Positions 12,960 to 24,864 of a stretch of DNA of 64,000 nucleotides are shown piece by piece. A program made the position numbers and the translations under genes. Location: assembly GCA_000149265.1 (NCBI GenBank), contig CH003337.1, forward strand, positions 133,779-197,778, read 5' to 3'. The DNA comes from Ciona savignyi. Taxonomy: Eukaryota; Chordata; Ascidiacea; Phlebobranchia; Cionidae. The notes beneath the pieces are model-generated. The model was not told the origin of the DNA. It saw only the letters and a list, made by a program, of their open reading frames with translations, and made no database searches. The stretch's first letter is position 1, and every line of letters starts with the position of its first letter.

Positions 12960-13410
12960 NNNNNNNNNNNNNNNNNNNNNNNNNNNNNNNNNNNNNNNNN
13001 NNNNNNNNNNNNNNNNNNNNNNNNNNNNNNNNNNNNNNNNNNNNNNNNNNNNNNNNNNNNNNNNNNNNNNNNNNNNNNNNNNNNNNNNNNNNNNNNNNNN
13101 NNNNNNNNNNNNNNNNNNNNNNNNNNNNNNNNNNNNNNNNNNNNNNNNNNNNNNNNNNNNNNNNNNNNNNNNNNNNNNNNNNNNNNNNNNNNNNNNNNNN
13201 NNNNNNNNNNNNNNNNNNNNNNNNNNNNNNNNNNNNNNNNNNNNNNNNNNNNNNNNNNNNNNNNNNNNNNNNNNNNNNNNNNNNNNNNNNNNNNNNNNNN
13301 NNNNNNNNNNNNNNNNNNNNNNNNNNNNNNNNNNNNNNNNNNNNNNNNNNNNNNNNNNNNNNNNNNNNNNNNNNNNNNNNNNNNNNNNNNNNNNNNNNNN
13401 NNNNNNNNNN
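12960..13410. other. Assembly gap (451 Ns)
   Basis: A run of N. It lies inside the TIR element 12905-14049 and upstream of the first recognised FAN1 exon. It may hide the 5' body of a tRNA gene and the missing FAN1 N-terminal exon(s). Confidence 1.
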
Positions 13411-13433
13411 TAGTTCGATTCCCCGACGGGGAG
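13411..13433 (+). tRNA. 3' end of a tRNA-Asp-like gene at the gap edge
   Basis: The 23 bases after the gap end in GTTCGATTCCCCGACGGGGAG, which equals the T-loop, 3' T-stem and 3' acceptor arm typical of animal tRNA-Asp. A T-run (atttttt) follows, as for a Pol III terminator. The two bases before this (ta) do not match the expected G-rich 5' T-stem. This is therefore a tRNA pseudogene, a tRNA-derived repeat end or a poor gap-edge read. The rest of the gene is in the gap. Confidence 0.55.
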
Positions 13434-13549
13434 ATTTTTTCGGCTTTTTAACTCTTTTGTTTCTTAGTTATACACAAACTCATCATAACGCCGCATTCAG
13501 CTTGTCTGAGCATGTTTGGAATTTGTCCAAGCATTGATCTTATAACATT

Positions 13550-13814
13550 ACCCTATTGGAAAGTTCGTTTTCTGTGCGCCGGATTTTTGCGCCAACATTT
13601 TTTACCTAAATTTTGCGCCACGCCAGTAGTACTAATTTGCGCCACCACAAACAAAGTTGCATAATTTTTAATTAAAACTTTGAAATATAAAGCTTAAAGT
13701 GTCAAAAATACTGACATAAATGAAAGGAAGTGTAATCATGCCACGCCAGCATGATTTTTGAAGTTTTCCCACGCCATTCATATCCGGCGCATCATACGAA
13801 CTTTCCAGTAGGGT
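13550..13814. mobile_element. 265-bp MITE with ~20-35-bp TIRs
   Basis: The ends read ACCCTAtTGGAAAGTTCGT and, from the other side, ACCCTAcTGGAAAGTTCGT, continuing into a shared gcgccgga. A direct 6-bp duplication AACATT flanks both ends (13544-13549, 13815-13820). No coding frame is present. It is nested inside the element 12905-14049. Confidence 0.85.
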
Positions 13815-14976
13815 AACATTAAAGATCATTGCAGTTTTTTGATTGTAAACACTATTTACTTAAAATGCGTAAACGGTGTAATAAACATGGGGATAGAGTT
13901 GTGTTAGTCTTGCGGTTGAGTTTACTGTTTAGGAATGGGTTAAAATTAGTGTCCGTAATTTTAGTGAGTAGTTTCCCTCCTTCCCGCTTTAGTACAGCTG
14001 ATAAATAGCGCCATCGCGCAGAGAAAAATCAGACTACCGTTCTGTTCCTGGCGGCATGTTTTTCTAAACCCCTTCAGCTGAAAGGCGACGCACTAACCAA
14101 CAACCAAGCTAACCGGTAGATTACATTATTAAACTGCGTTGTACAGTTACTTAGCCTCTTTTTTTCTCTTAGTTTTATTACGAACTTTTAAAGTGGCCGG
14201 TTCTACTCGTCTTGCGTTCATAACATAACATTCAAAACAAATCACATGGAAAACGCGCAAAAAATGTAAACAAGGGACATAGAAATAATATACTAACCCA
14301 TATTGCCGGTGATTGTGTAATGCCGACTGAGCTAACAGGCCGGACAATATTCATGTTTAACTGCTAAACATTTTAATAACTTGGAGGTTTTTATTGGTTC
14401 ATATGAAAAATAAATAAATCCTTGGAATTCTATATGATGTATATTCAAAGCAAAATTGTTCGCCATTTTCAAAGCTAGCCAATAATATTTAACCTTCCGT
14501 CCAAACCAACCGCCTAACCTTGCACTGAACAACCTTACGACAACTAGAATATTGTAGCTCTCTTTGAAAACAAGACGGAGCATTTTATTACGTCACATAC
14601 ATTCGTTCATAAAAAACTGTGTGCCTTTGATGTCGAAATAATCGACTTCTTCGACCTTCCGGAGTCAAAACTCAGGAAAGTTGACCGCAAACCAATATAT
14701 ATCTCTAAACCTTACAATAGGTTATTAAAAATTGCAGTAAATTTTATAAAATTTACAAAAATAGAAATAGCCTACAATAGGTTGCTGTTGCTTTTTTGTA
14801 AAGACCGAACCGAGTAGAAAAAGAAATGTTCGTCACAAGGAATTCGCCGATGAATCGTATATGCAAGTATTCTCCTATAAAATGGCTGTAAAATCGTGTA
14901 TGTAGGTATATTCCAATGAGTTTCATGTCCAGTAGTATTGCAATATCCGATATATAGACCTAATCCGATGACGTCA

Positions 14977-17900
14977 TTATTTCTTATCCAACAAATGTGA
15001 CCACGTGCGGCGCCTGTGAGAACCGTACAACCTTGGTCTTCTCCTTGTTGGGGAACTCCCCTGGGCACGCCTTCTCAAAGTAGGCGAGGTGTGTGGGGAC
15101 GAGTCAAAGGAACCCCTAGGGGAAAGTTGTGCGTACATCGAGGGCCTGGTCAGGGTTGTTTCGCTTTCAGAATCGTCACTGGTGCAACGGTTTATCGGTT
15201 CCTCGTATTCATCAGGTGAAACACACCTCGTCGCTAGATGGCGCCCACGTCTGTATAAGTTTCTTCTAGCTGGGAGGCTTTCTTTGTATTCGTCACAATC
15301 GGGTTTGTTATTCTGGTCGTCCTTTTTTGCGTCACAAACCGCTGACTCACAAATATCCAAACCAGGTTTACTTGGTTCAGGAAGAACCAATTGTAATTCG
15401 GACCTCAACATCGGGGGGTTACTTGCGGTCGTTGACCTCGAGGTCAAATCGATAGGTAACTGTCGGACATACATATCGTACCACCGGCCCTTCTTTATAA
15501 CAGGTGGCTCCTGCGATGGGTGCGAATATTAAAGGGACGAATCAATGACACCGTGGACGCATTAATGACATCACAGACGCATCAATGGCATCACCTATTT
15601 ACCGGGTGTCATATGCACGGTTAAACGGTGGCATATCGCAATACAGGTGTAAGTCATTCGTGCAAAATCTAAACTTGCAATAAGAGTTGAAACCTTTCAT
15701 TAAAACATGCACCAAATGTCAAATGACAGTTCATCCCATGTGCGGGAATCGAACTTAGGTTTATTGCATGGTGGGTAGGTTACGGCGTGTGTTTTACGAC
15801 AACCCTCATTGTCGTGTGTTTTGTTATAATTGCGATATTCATATTTATCCCTGTAGATGGGACGTGTCATCATCTCACCGACGACTTTTTAACATGGAAA
15901 TCACTAGATTACCTCATACCACTGGATACTAGAACTGTTATGTCGTATATGATTAGGACCTGTTAGTGTTTCAGTTCAACCCATTAATCCACTAGGTTCA
16001 AGCGATGTTCACAACCGTCCAGTCTAGTGGTTGGTCTCGAACCCACAAACATTTAGCAGACGGTCAATGATCTAACCGACTGAGCTAATAAGTAAAACAG
16101 CAAATCGACAACGTCGGTCAGATGACATTCCATTTTCACTCTAAGTTTAAATGGCGCACAACCAATTAAATTGATCTTTATGGTATTTAAGTAATGGTTT
16201 TGCTGAGTAATAATGGCGGTGATTCCTTAATGGTGGTGCTGCGTTTGAAAGCAGCATGTGCTAGGATCCCCACCAGTGTTCCTCGTTTAGGCATGCATCA
16301 ATGTAATACTGAAGCAAAGTTTTGTAAAAATAAAAGATGTGGCTCGTGTAATTTCTACCTGTTTTTTAAGTTACCAACATACGGAGAGGTAACAGCCTAA
16401 AACAACATTCTAGAAAGGATTTTTGTGATAGAATTTTGAGTGACAACTCTTTTCGTCGGATCAGTGTGTTGCGATGATATGAAGAATGATTGGTTAAACG
16501 CCTAGTTTAATAAATCAGCCAAGTGACAGCCGCTGAGTTTATTACAACATGAAGCAAGCTATGGCGAAAAGCATGAAAATGAACGCAACAACGCAATGCA
16601 ATACATGTACATGCGATATATCATGATTATGATGTCACAAGATGACGTATGATGTGTTGATGACGTAGTTCCAACAAATGAAGAGGAAATGACGTAACAG
16701 TGAGACAACTGCTACCACCAGCTGCTTCTCTAAGAATACCGTTTGTTATAAAATATTGGATGTTTATGGGGTATCATAATGGGGACTACCTCTTTTGCTT
16801 CGTTTGACTCTGCTGCACCTTCTAATGGACTCTGAAGACGGTTTCGTGATGTCACAGATTGATCTCTGGAGCCAGATGGCGATTGGCTACGACCAGACGC
16901 ATCTACGTTACATAAAAGCAAGTTATCCAACCGGTTAGTCTGGCGGTTTAGTGCGAAGCCTTTTAACCGCAAGGTTGCAGGTAGAAAACGCTAGTCAGTT
17001 GTGTCCTTGGGCAAGGCACTTAACGTACATTGCCTGAACCCAGCGGATTAATGGGTTCTACCAAATTAATGGAACGTGTGAATCATACACAACATACTGC
17101 AATAGCTTCGGTAACCCGACGGTGGGCGCGAGGTGATCTGACGATTGCCCGTGTGGTTAACCCCCTTGGTTTTCCCATGCACGGGCATAAACACGAATAT
17201 CATATCTTATCCTATCCTTATAGTGACGTAAAATGCAAATCAGGATGCAGAAATATGTAAATAGTAATGCTACTGACCAATAGACGATCTCGCTCCACTG
17301 TAACTACTTCCTACGTCACTACGTGACGTCACAGATGTCGCGTCAGAATCACCGACGTCATCCTCCGCTGTGACGTCATATTCTTCCTCCGATTCGTCTT
17401 CTTGATTGTCACGTGTGGTTGATATGGCTGGTTTTGATTGGTCAGTTGCGTTTTCTGCGTTGGTGGCGTCATCGTTTTCGTCAGCAACTACAAAAAATAT
17501 TAGAAATGTTCTGGAATATGACGTAACCAAGGTAGTTGAAAGGAAACAATTAAAAAAACGAATTGTGGAACTATCGAAATTTATGGTCCTTAACCCGCCC
17601 TTATAATATTGGACTTTACTGAAGCGTTTTAGTTACCCTAAAAACCAGCTGGCAACATATCCAGTCTAATATTTTACAGGGCCAAACTGGGATCACGTGA
17701 TAGGCTATACTTGCCGGGTATGTTGTAAATGTGATACTGGATATCATGGTCGCGGCAACCTTTCGGTCACACATGTTGTATATCAGAATGTCGCGCTTCG
17801 CATTCACCAAAGACGACTTTTTTTACTGAGACAAGTTTCGAACCCATAGTAGGCTCGTTACTCGGACCGTTTTTGTACAGGAGTAGGTATATATGTATAG

Positions 17901-20900
17901 GTCGCGTTAACCATTTGGCCACACGACCGTACACGATAGTCTTACTTTGCAAAGTAGCGAAGTCCAGTTTATACAGCAGCGTTTCTTGCTGGTTGAAATC
18001 AACTGAGAATTCGGTCATGTCCTGTATGTTGAAGGGTGGTTTGCGAACCTCGGAAGCTCGGGCTGTTGTTTGGATGCTGGAAATGGCATGTGGGTTATTG
18101 CTGGAAAGATATTCTGATTGGAAAACAGAATTTTCGATTTGAGACGGAAAAAAAGATTTTTCGTTTGAAAACAGCCTTAGGCTGGTATGTTGTGTTTCCT
18201 TGCGTAAGGTACTCAACAGGCGTCGTCTAAAACTAAAAAAATAATAGGTTTACACAACCTGCATAAGGATACTTCTTGAAAAAGGATAGTTGATGTTATA
18301 TTGACCCATATGTGTTTTACTTCCACGGGAATAAACCTATAATATACTATCATATCTTTACCGTAGGCCTTTAGCTGCTAACGCCCCTTTAAAAGCACCG
18401 CAATAAAAAAAACTATTCAAAACTACTTTAGTTTGCAGCACGTGATAATATGAACTGTAGAGTGACGTAATCACCCACTCGTGGAAAAAGTCAACTACGT
18501 AACAAAGCGTAATGTGACATTGAACTCCCTCGGGTTACATTTATGACGTATGATTCAATGAACATTATAAATCAAAGCGACTAATATTACTACAGTATGT
18601 ACTACAACCCTACACGTTACAGACCCGGGGACATAAGTCCAAATATTCCCCCCCCCCAAAAAAAACGGCAGTTATTGTAGCAGATCACGATTGCTCATTT
18701 TGGAAAAATAAAAGGAAAAGAAGGACGTGATTTAAAAACCCATATACCAATGAAAAGCTCGGGGCACCTTGTATTGCACAAAGACATGTGTTGATAAGCC
18801 ACGAAACATATTAAAATCTCAGTAATTCATTGTAACGCATTTCGAAGGATCTAAATTAGTTGATAGGAAGCTAGTTGTGTCCTTGGGAAAGACCATTTTT
18901 GGACATCGAAATCACCAGCACACAAATGAGTTGAACCAAAACAGTCGTAAAGTTTTAATTGTGTATATCACATTGTAATGGCCCCAGCAACTGGTCCGTG
19001 GTCGCGAATCATCAGACGGTAACTGTAGATAATCCTTCCACGATTTCCCCATCCGGCAGGAATTAGTCATATAACCTTCTTGAATGTATTAATATCTGAT
19101 ATATGTCGACATCTGCATCCGCCTGTGGTTGCATTCTGCTTTGATACATTCATTCCAATATCCAACCGGTTAGCTGACTATTTCATTCTCATTGAACAAC
19201 GGCTATCAGTATTGTAGTTATAAACTGGCGGCCAAAACAAGCCGCTGACGTTCGGTTCTATCCTTGGGTAAGGCAATTGGGCATTGCATGAACTAAGTGA
19301 ATTAAGGTTTAACTAAAACTGAAATAGTTCTTAATCATATACAATAAATTGCATTAGCTACGATAGCGCGAACTTGGGTGCGAGGTAATTTTAATATTGC
19401 TATCGAAATAATGTCCTCTGCGATTTCCAATTAACATAAATGAAAAACATGAATACTAACCGAAAATACACTTACAGGTATAAAGTAAATAGTTAAGTCG
19501 ACTTCAGCGTAACCCCTATATATATTCGATCAATGTGAGCGATGTTTAGAAATATCGATGGGTGGTTTTCAAACGTTATACCCTAAATATTTGCTTTAAC
19601 TGACGTGTTTTATCCTTGGTAGATTTGCCGTTTTGTCCAGCCTCCGTTTTTTTAAATAATTGCGTTATTCTTCTTTAATGTATGTAATAAAAAAGTGAAA
19701 AATAAAACTAAGCTAAACGTTCCTATCAACCCACTTGGTAATTGTCTCCCTGGCTTGTGTAAGGAACACAGGGGCGCTTCGTTCTTCAATCAGACCCAAT
19801 GATGCCTCCATGAGTTTGCTCGCCTGTTCCAGCTGCTTTCCATATGCTTTCAACATTTCCTGGACAACCTGTGGGATATCTTGCTGTCATTTGACTGCGC
19901 GGCAATACATGGGATAGACCAAATAAACATTGAATTGGCAAAATAGTAAATTACCAAATAAAAAGTATTAGTTTTACATTAAAAGACCATCAAACGGATA
20001 TCTTCGTGAATGGGAAAATGCAAGAAGTGTTATCATACAGACAATCTTCAGATAACCTCGTCCCTTTACCGGAGGCATTGTAGTGTGTTAAATATAATAT
20101 AGACGTTCGTACTGATAGTTTAACTCAATAATCCATCAAATGTAGGTGATATTCGTAAAGCCGAATAGCTTGTGGCACATTTAGATCCAAAAATTTGATG
20201 ACTAAGCGACTAAGTTAAGGGTTTACGCGGTTGAGCACATTTTTACAATCGTTTTGGGGTCTTTGTAACATCAGTGCCGACATGAATAATTGCTCACCTG
20301 GCTACGTTCCTGCACATCCGAGGTGATACGACACATCATGTCGTTCTTACGTTGCTCCAACACTGAGTACAATGAGTCAAACGCGGAACACAAATCACTT
20401 TTCGCTTTGCGTCCGTTGCACTAAATGGGATATAACCGATAGCTCAAACTAATTTCTTCACTCTGCTGCGTTTCCCCAAGCTATTACATTGTACTCCATA
20501 TATAGTGTATACGGTAGAAATATGACTTTTATTCAAGCCGTTAAAGGGTTTGGTGACTATTGCCATACAGTCCCACCGTCACCCCCAGGCTTCAATTTGT
20601 TGTTTTACCATAGGGCAGTAAAAGTGCGTCATTTTTAGTTAAATTTGGGAAAATATGAGTTCCCTTTGAATGCGACAAAAGGCGCAAGGCGAGTCCAAGA
20701 GTTGAGTTTGCACACCCAGCAAACCTAACTTATATAGTCTCAACCCACCTCCACCACTTTGCCGATTTCCTCGGTTTGTGAAATGATCGCTTGGAGGCGG
20801 TCGTTTCCAGCCGCCATGAGCGCTATAGAGTCCGATATTTCCGCCTTAAATAAAACGTTACACATTTTTATATCTGTTGTGAAGATTCTAAATACAATGA

Positions 20901-22606
20901 TAGGATTAGCCTACGTAATAATATTGGTTTTATTAGTTGGCTTTAATTAAAACAAAACGAGACTATCACATGGCTATAATCAAGTGTGTCATCGAGGTAT
21001 ATAGGCCTACATTTCCTAAAGTTGTTTTAGTGTGTTCAATACATATGTAGCAATGCCTCGCATTCAAAGCACAAATGTAGCAATATCATTAAATTCAAAC
21101 TGCAATAGCTTCATAAATTACGCGACTGATATTGTAAAATAAAAAAACAAAAACAGAATCGTTAGGTACTTTTTGGTCTTTGTAGACTTTATCCATAGGA
21201 GAGACGACGCAAGTCTGATGGCCACCAAATACTTTGCAGAGCGAACATGTCGGTTTCTGGCACGTCAGGCAATAAATGTTCACTTTCTCTTCCTCGTGTT
21301 CGTCACACATGACAACCTGTTTAGTTTCGTTTATTTCATCTTTGATGCTTAAAAATCGATAGTTGAGAAGCTAGATACTTCGGTTTGAAAAAAATGGAAG
21401 TGAAAAGAAAACGGTAAAACGACAGTCGTTAAAAGTACGTTATAAAAATAAAATAATGGGAAAAACCAACTTATACGTGTACAGTTGGGTTTTAGGTTTG
21501 TTTTTAACGCACCGACGCCCTCCATCCATACGGGAATCTAAATTGTATGTTTAAGCAAATTAGCGATATATGTCTTGATATTAGCAATGTAACGCAAGTG
21601 GATATCCCGACCAGAAGTTTAAACCAAACCTTGACTGCTTAGTTTATGTTTTTAGTCAGGCAAATCCAGATACCAGTTATATGCAGTTGGATAGCATCTG
21701 CTGGTGCTATCAAAACATTAAAAGAAGAGTGTATTAATTCTTATATCCCGTCACCTCGTTCTTTTGAAACACCGGTTTCCGCCCCTCAGTCTGGTACATA
21801 TCAATGATATTCTCCACCAGAAGATTCCGTTGAAGTCCGTACACCCCATGTCGGTCCAATACAACTTCATAGCGGCAGGTCGGGCATCTATGGAAAGTAG
21901 CAAATGGTAAAACATGTTGGCATATGGTACTAATGGTTATCTCAGAACCAGGGGTAAAAAAGGGAACGAGTGGGTGTTATGACTCGGGCAATCTTCGTAT
22001 GCTTCGGAATCCCTGACCGAATGGGTAATGCGACCGTTTTATATAATTATATATATAAAAACAACAATTATAATGCTGAGTCGGTTGCAGGTTGAAAACT
22101 TAGACCTATAAATCAGATCAATTTAAGTATATAGCAGTCATTCTGGGATGGGTACGAAATGGCGGTTGCATACGCCAAGTATGTGCAGAAATTGCATGGT
22201 TCTTGCTTCGACCCCGTGCGCAGAATGCGATATCATGAAATTTATTGTATAATTAAGATAATTAAGACTTGTTAAGGGAATATTGTACACTTCTCCAAAC
22301 TATATGATACGTTGTTATGGAATAAAAATATTACAATATGTGACGTAGGACAGATTTCCAATTCCTAGAACCGACGGGTTAAAGTGCTTTCAAACAAACT
22401 CACCTAAATCTGCCACCGGATCCCATGGGAGTTCCTCTGTTTTGAAACACGTCATTTGCGCATTTCCTACAAAGATTGTGCTGACATGGTAGGATCACCA
22501 CTGGCTTGCTGTACACTTCCAAACATATCGGGCACATGAGAAGCCGCTCAATCTCTTCGGGATTAGGTCCGTTTGCTCCAGCACCTACCAATCTCAGCGC
22601 ATCCAT
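14977..22606 (-). CDS. MuRF-type TRIM E3 ubiquitin ligase (TRIM54/55/63 family)
   Basis: MuRF proteins are muscle sarcomere and microtubule-associated RING E3 ligases. Ten exons: 22606-22404, 21887-21755, 21316-21170, 20844-20749, 20420-20298, 19868-19735, 18100-17946, 17487-17278, 16902-16790, 15510-14977. They sum to 1848 nt = 615 residues plus stop, and every junction agrees in phase. Domains: RING in exons 1-2 ([18 protein letters not shown]), then the MuRF-specific stretch [18 protein letters not shown]-box in exon 3 (CDEH to [13 protein letters not shown]); coiled coil in exons 4-6; COS box in exon 7 ([14 protein letters not shown], ending KLDF). Exons 8-10 give an acidic then Ser/Arg-rich tail of about 285 residues, longer than in human TRIM54/63 (about 350-residue proteins) and nearer in size to TRIM55. 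The start MDALRLVG lies 28 residues before the RING. It is probably the single pre-duplication homolog of the three vertebrate genes (inference), so no paralog symbol is given. Confidence 0.93.
16930..17222 (+). repeat. tRNA-derived SINE copy in TRIM intron 8
   Basis: A nearly full copy: head ccggttagtctggcggttta, core gtccttgggcaaggcactta, 3' part ending in a short repeat of atcctatcct type. It occupies most of the intron between TRIM exons 8 (17278) and 9 (16902), in antisense orientation to the gene. Confidence 0.9.
19158..19455 (+). repeat. Degenerate SINE copy in TRIM intron 6
   Basis: The order of segments (ccggttagctgac head, tccttgggtaaggcaa core, catatacaataaattgcat, end near acatgaat) follows the SINE consensus with many changes. 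Nothing else is recognised in the 1.6 kb intron. Confidence 0.5.
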
Positions 22607-22775
22607 GTTTTTTTGTCAATTTTTTGCTTTGTTTGACTAATGAGTTTTTGTTGCAAAAGCTATAAAACTGATGTTAAACTAATTAGTAAGATAATCCACT
22701 TTGTGTGGTTATGTTGTTAAGTGATCTGCAATCTAACATTCTAACACATTCTACACCAAGCATATCCATTAACAC

Positions 22776-22932
22776 CAGCGGTTCTTAAACTGGGGTCCAC
22801 GGTCTTTTGGGGTCCGCGAGACAATTTTCTGGGACCGCGAAGCACCTTTCAAAAAAGTAATTTCCGTGAGTCATTTAAAAATTACTAGGGGACCGTTACG
22901 TAATTTTCTAAAAAAAAGTTTGAGAACCGCTG
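22776..22932. mobile_element. 157-bp hAT-type MITE upstream of the TRIM gene
   Basis: Inverted ends CAGCGGTTCTtAAACT and CAGCGGTTCTcAAACT. The flanking 8-bp sequences ATTAACAC (22768-22775) and ATTTACAC (22933-22940) differ at one base. It lies about 170 bp 5' of the TRIM start codon, so it could fall in the promoter or 5' UTR. Confidence 0.85.
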
Positions 22933-23660
22933 ATTTACACAGTTATCGCGTCAGGGGACATGTACGCATTGTGCATACACGCATTGTATCTGCGTTAATC
23001 ACTGTGGTTATGCGATATCTGCACCAAACTGTACATAGTCGCCAGTGGCGCATTATTTGGACGGCCTTGCTATATTTTTAAAGAGAATATGCCTCGAACA
23101 CGAGTTTGTGATCCTAAAATTAAACTAAATTTAGAACATGTGGATAGAACGAAATGTTTAAAACGGTACTGGTGGTATAATTATATATAAAGAAGTTAAA
23201 AACGGATTAATATTGACCAATTCCCCTTACATTAACCTCAATGGCATAATATTTATTTTATTGCGCAGTTTCCTCTGTTTTTTAAATATTCAGTTCTCCC
23301 TCGAGTATATACATGTTTGCAGTTCTCCCTATCTTTTTTTGAAATATTCCCACACCGTGCAAACCGGGAACAAGGGTAACATCTAACAACAACTTTGTTG
23401 TTTCGGCTCTTTTCCCATCCCAGAATCTACCAATTAAGCTAACCGGTCAGGATCAAATAACCATTCACTAGGTAAGAACTTACCACTTTCGTCATAGTAA
23501 AAACCCTTATTAAATAAAACTTAAATAGTAGAATTGATAAATAAATTTAAACATCGTCATGTAAATTGCTGCCAAGTGGATAGATCCGAATGACGAGCCT
23601 TGATTTTTCTAAACGATGAATTAAAATTTAGATTAGTTAAAAATCGGAAATCCTTGAAAT

Positions 23661-23897
23661 TTACCCAAAATTTATATCTGATTCTACATTTTCTTTTTTT
23701 AAAACATTCTGCTTTCTAGATAAACTGTTAGTTAAAATGGCAAAAAGCTTCTCTGATAAGTTATTATTTCCTTCGAAGCGAACATCATCCTGTCTTCCAA
23801 ATGTCATAATGTCGATTGTCTCGCAATTCGATTGTATTGTCTGTCTTCTCTGCACCACTGTTGTGTCAGAATATTTATTTGTATATATCACAGCCAA
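23661..23897 (-). CDS. Possible small exon, unrecognised
   Basis: A frame of 78 codons beginning at a TTG; the first ATG inside gives about 48 residues (MTFGRQDDVRFEGNNNLSEK onward). Its end coincides with a plausible 5' splice site (TTTTGG|GTAAAT). The CCAAT/CRE cluster lies directly upstream on this strand. I recognise no family and found no partner exon. It may be a 5' exon of the TRIM gene, a separate small gene, or chance. Confidence 0.22.
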   Translation of the reverse strand: MAVIYTNKYSDTTVVQRRQTIQSNCETIDIMTFGRQDDVRFEGNNNLSEKLFAILTNSLSRKQNVLKKENVESDINFG

Positions 23898-24017
23898 TCA
23901 GAACGAAGCAGTCTTTGTTCTGTCATAACTAACTTTCTTCGAGCAACCAATGAGCTCAGCTGGCGTTAGCAGTTTGTGGCGTCATAGTCACCTTTATGCA
24001 GTTGTTTTATGACGTCA
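23894..24017. promoter_or_regulatory. CCAAT/CRE cluster
   Basis: Two CCAAT boxes (23894-23898 and 23947-23951, 53 bp apart) and a perfect palindromic CRE TGACGTCA (24010-24017) occur within 125 bp. This combination is typical of NF-Y/CREB-driven promoters. Its target is unclear: it lies 1.3 kb 5' of the TRIM start codon and 2.7 kb 5' of the DNAH1 start codon. Confidence 0.4.
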
Positions 24018-24864
24018 GCAGCGCCTGATTATGACCTAATCACGTCTGGAAATAGACACGAGTTCCCCAATGGAATGACACTGATAATGATACCAGGCGT
24101 TGCAATAGTCGAAACATATTCTAGACAAGCGTGGCGCGCTTTTCGGGACGGTCGTGTGGCCTAATAGTTAACGCAAATGACACATATACCAATATTACAC
24201 AAAATCAGTCTTGGTGACAAGCCCATCAAGGGTTCAATAATTATAAGCCGATAAAAAACTTAGGGCTCCCGCTTTTCGTCGACATTATGGACAATCAAAA
24301 TTCATTCGATAAGATGAATTATGTTTATTGTCATAAATTAATTTATTTCTGACATCAATTGACGCAATTTAGCTGTCTTAACGGTTGTGTGTGTGTGTTT
24401 ATCTCAAGTTTTAATTTCTTTTTTTTTCTATCTTAGCGGTTGCAAAAAGACGGGCTATTTTATTAAAGATCAGCTAATGTGTGGGATATAGCCTACACAT
24501 GGACCTAATATCAATGCATGAGCCGATCTTTGTTTTAAAACGCAAGCTTTTTTTACAACTCCTTAAATAAACACGGATATTTGTCATTTATAAATCATGA
24601 TGGATGGTTAAATTTTGTGCAATTTGTTAATGCTTAATTTTAGTCTAACTTTTAACACATGCTTTTGTATACCGGTATAACTTAATAACGCTAAATTTTA
24701 TACATGGGGTGTATATCTATTAACCCTACTGACGGGCAGTTCATCTGAGCATCAGTGTCCAGGTGGTATTGGTGACTTCGCACAAGCTGTTGGATTTTAA
24801 CACAGACGGTATTATTGAGTTGTACGAATTCTCGCACAAAATAAGGGCTTCGGCTGTTATCCGA

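Larger units (their letters stand above)
12905..14049. mobile_element. DNA element with ~48-bp inverted ends around the assembly gap
   Basis: The left end 12905-12953 and the reverse complement of 14001-14049 agree over about 48 bp, both reading aggNacagaacggtaNtctg, then atttttctctgc, then tggcgctatttat. The element spans the 451-N gap, a tRNA-Asp-like 3' end and a nested MITE. No clear target duplication was seen. Its family is not assigned. Confidence 0.7.
12656..14118 (-). repeat. Minus-strand SINE split by a later insertion
   Basis: The 3' two-thirds of a SINE lie at 12656-12890 and its tRNA-like head at about 14055-14118 (cagctgaaaggcgacgcact to aagctaaccgg). The two parts are collinear with intact copies and are separated by the TIR element 12905-14049. 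This shows the element inserted into a pre-existing SINE. Confidence 0.7.
12609..14976. other. Spacer between FAN1 and the TRIM gene
   Basis: It contains the split SINE, the nested TIR elements and the gap. From 14120 to 14976 I see no gene: two minus-strand frames (14147-14347, 14332-14583) have no domain and no neighbouring splice-compatible exons. The FAN1 promoter and first exon should lie here or in the gap. Confidence 0.6.

Noticed and set aside
12940..13451. Long frames across the N run
   Set aside because: They consist of unknown residues from the assembly gap.
14977..22606. Two separate TRIM-like genes, with the tail exons belonging to another gene
   Set aside because: All ten exons join in phase, total exactly 616 codons including the stop, and have no intervening stop or new start.
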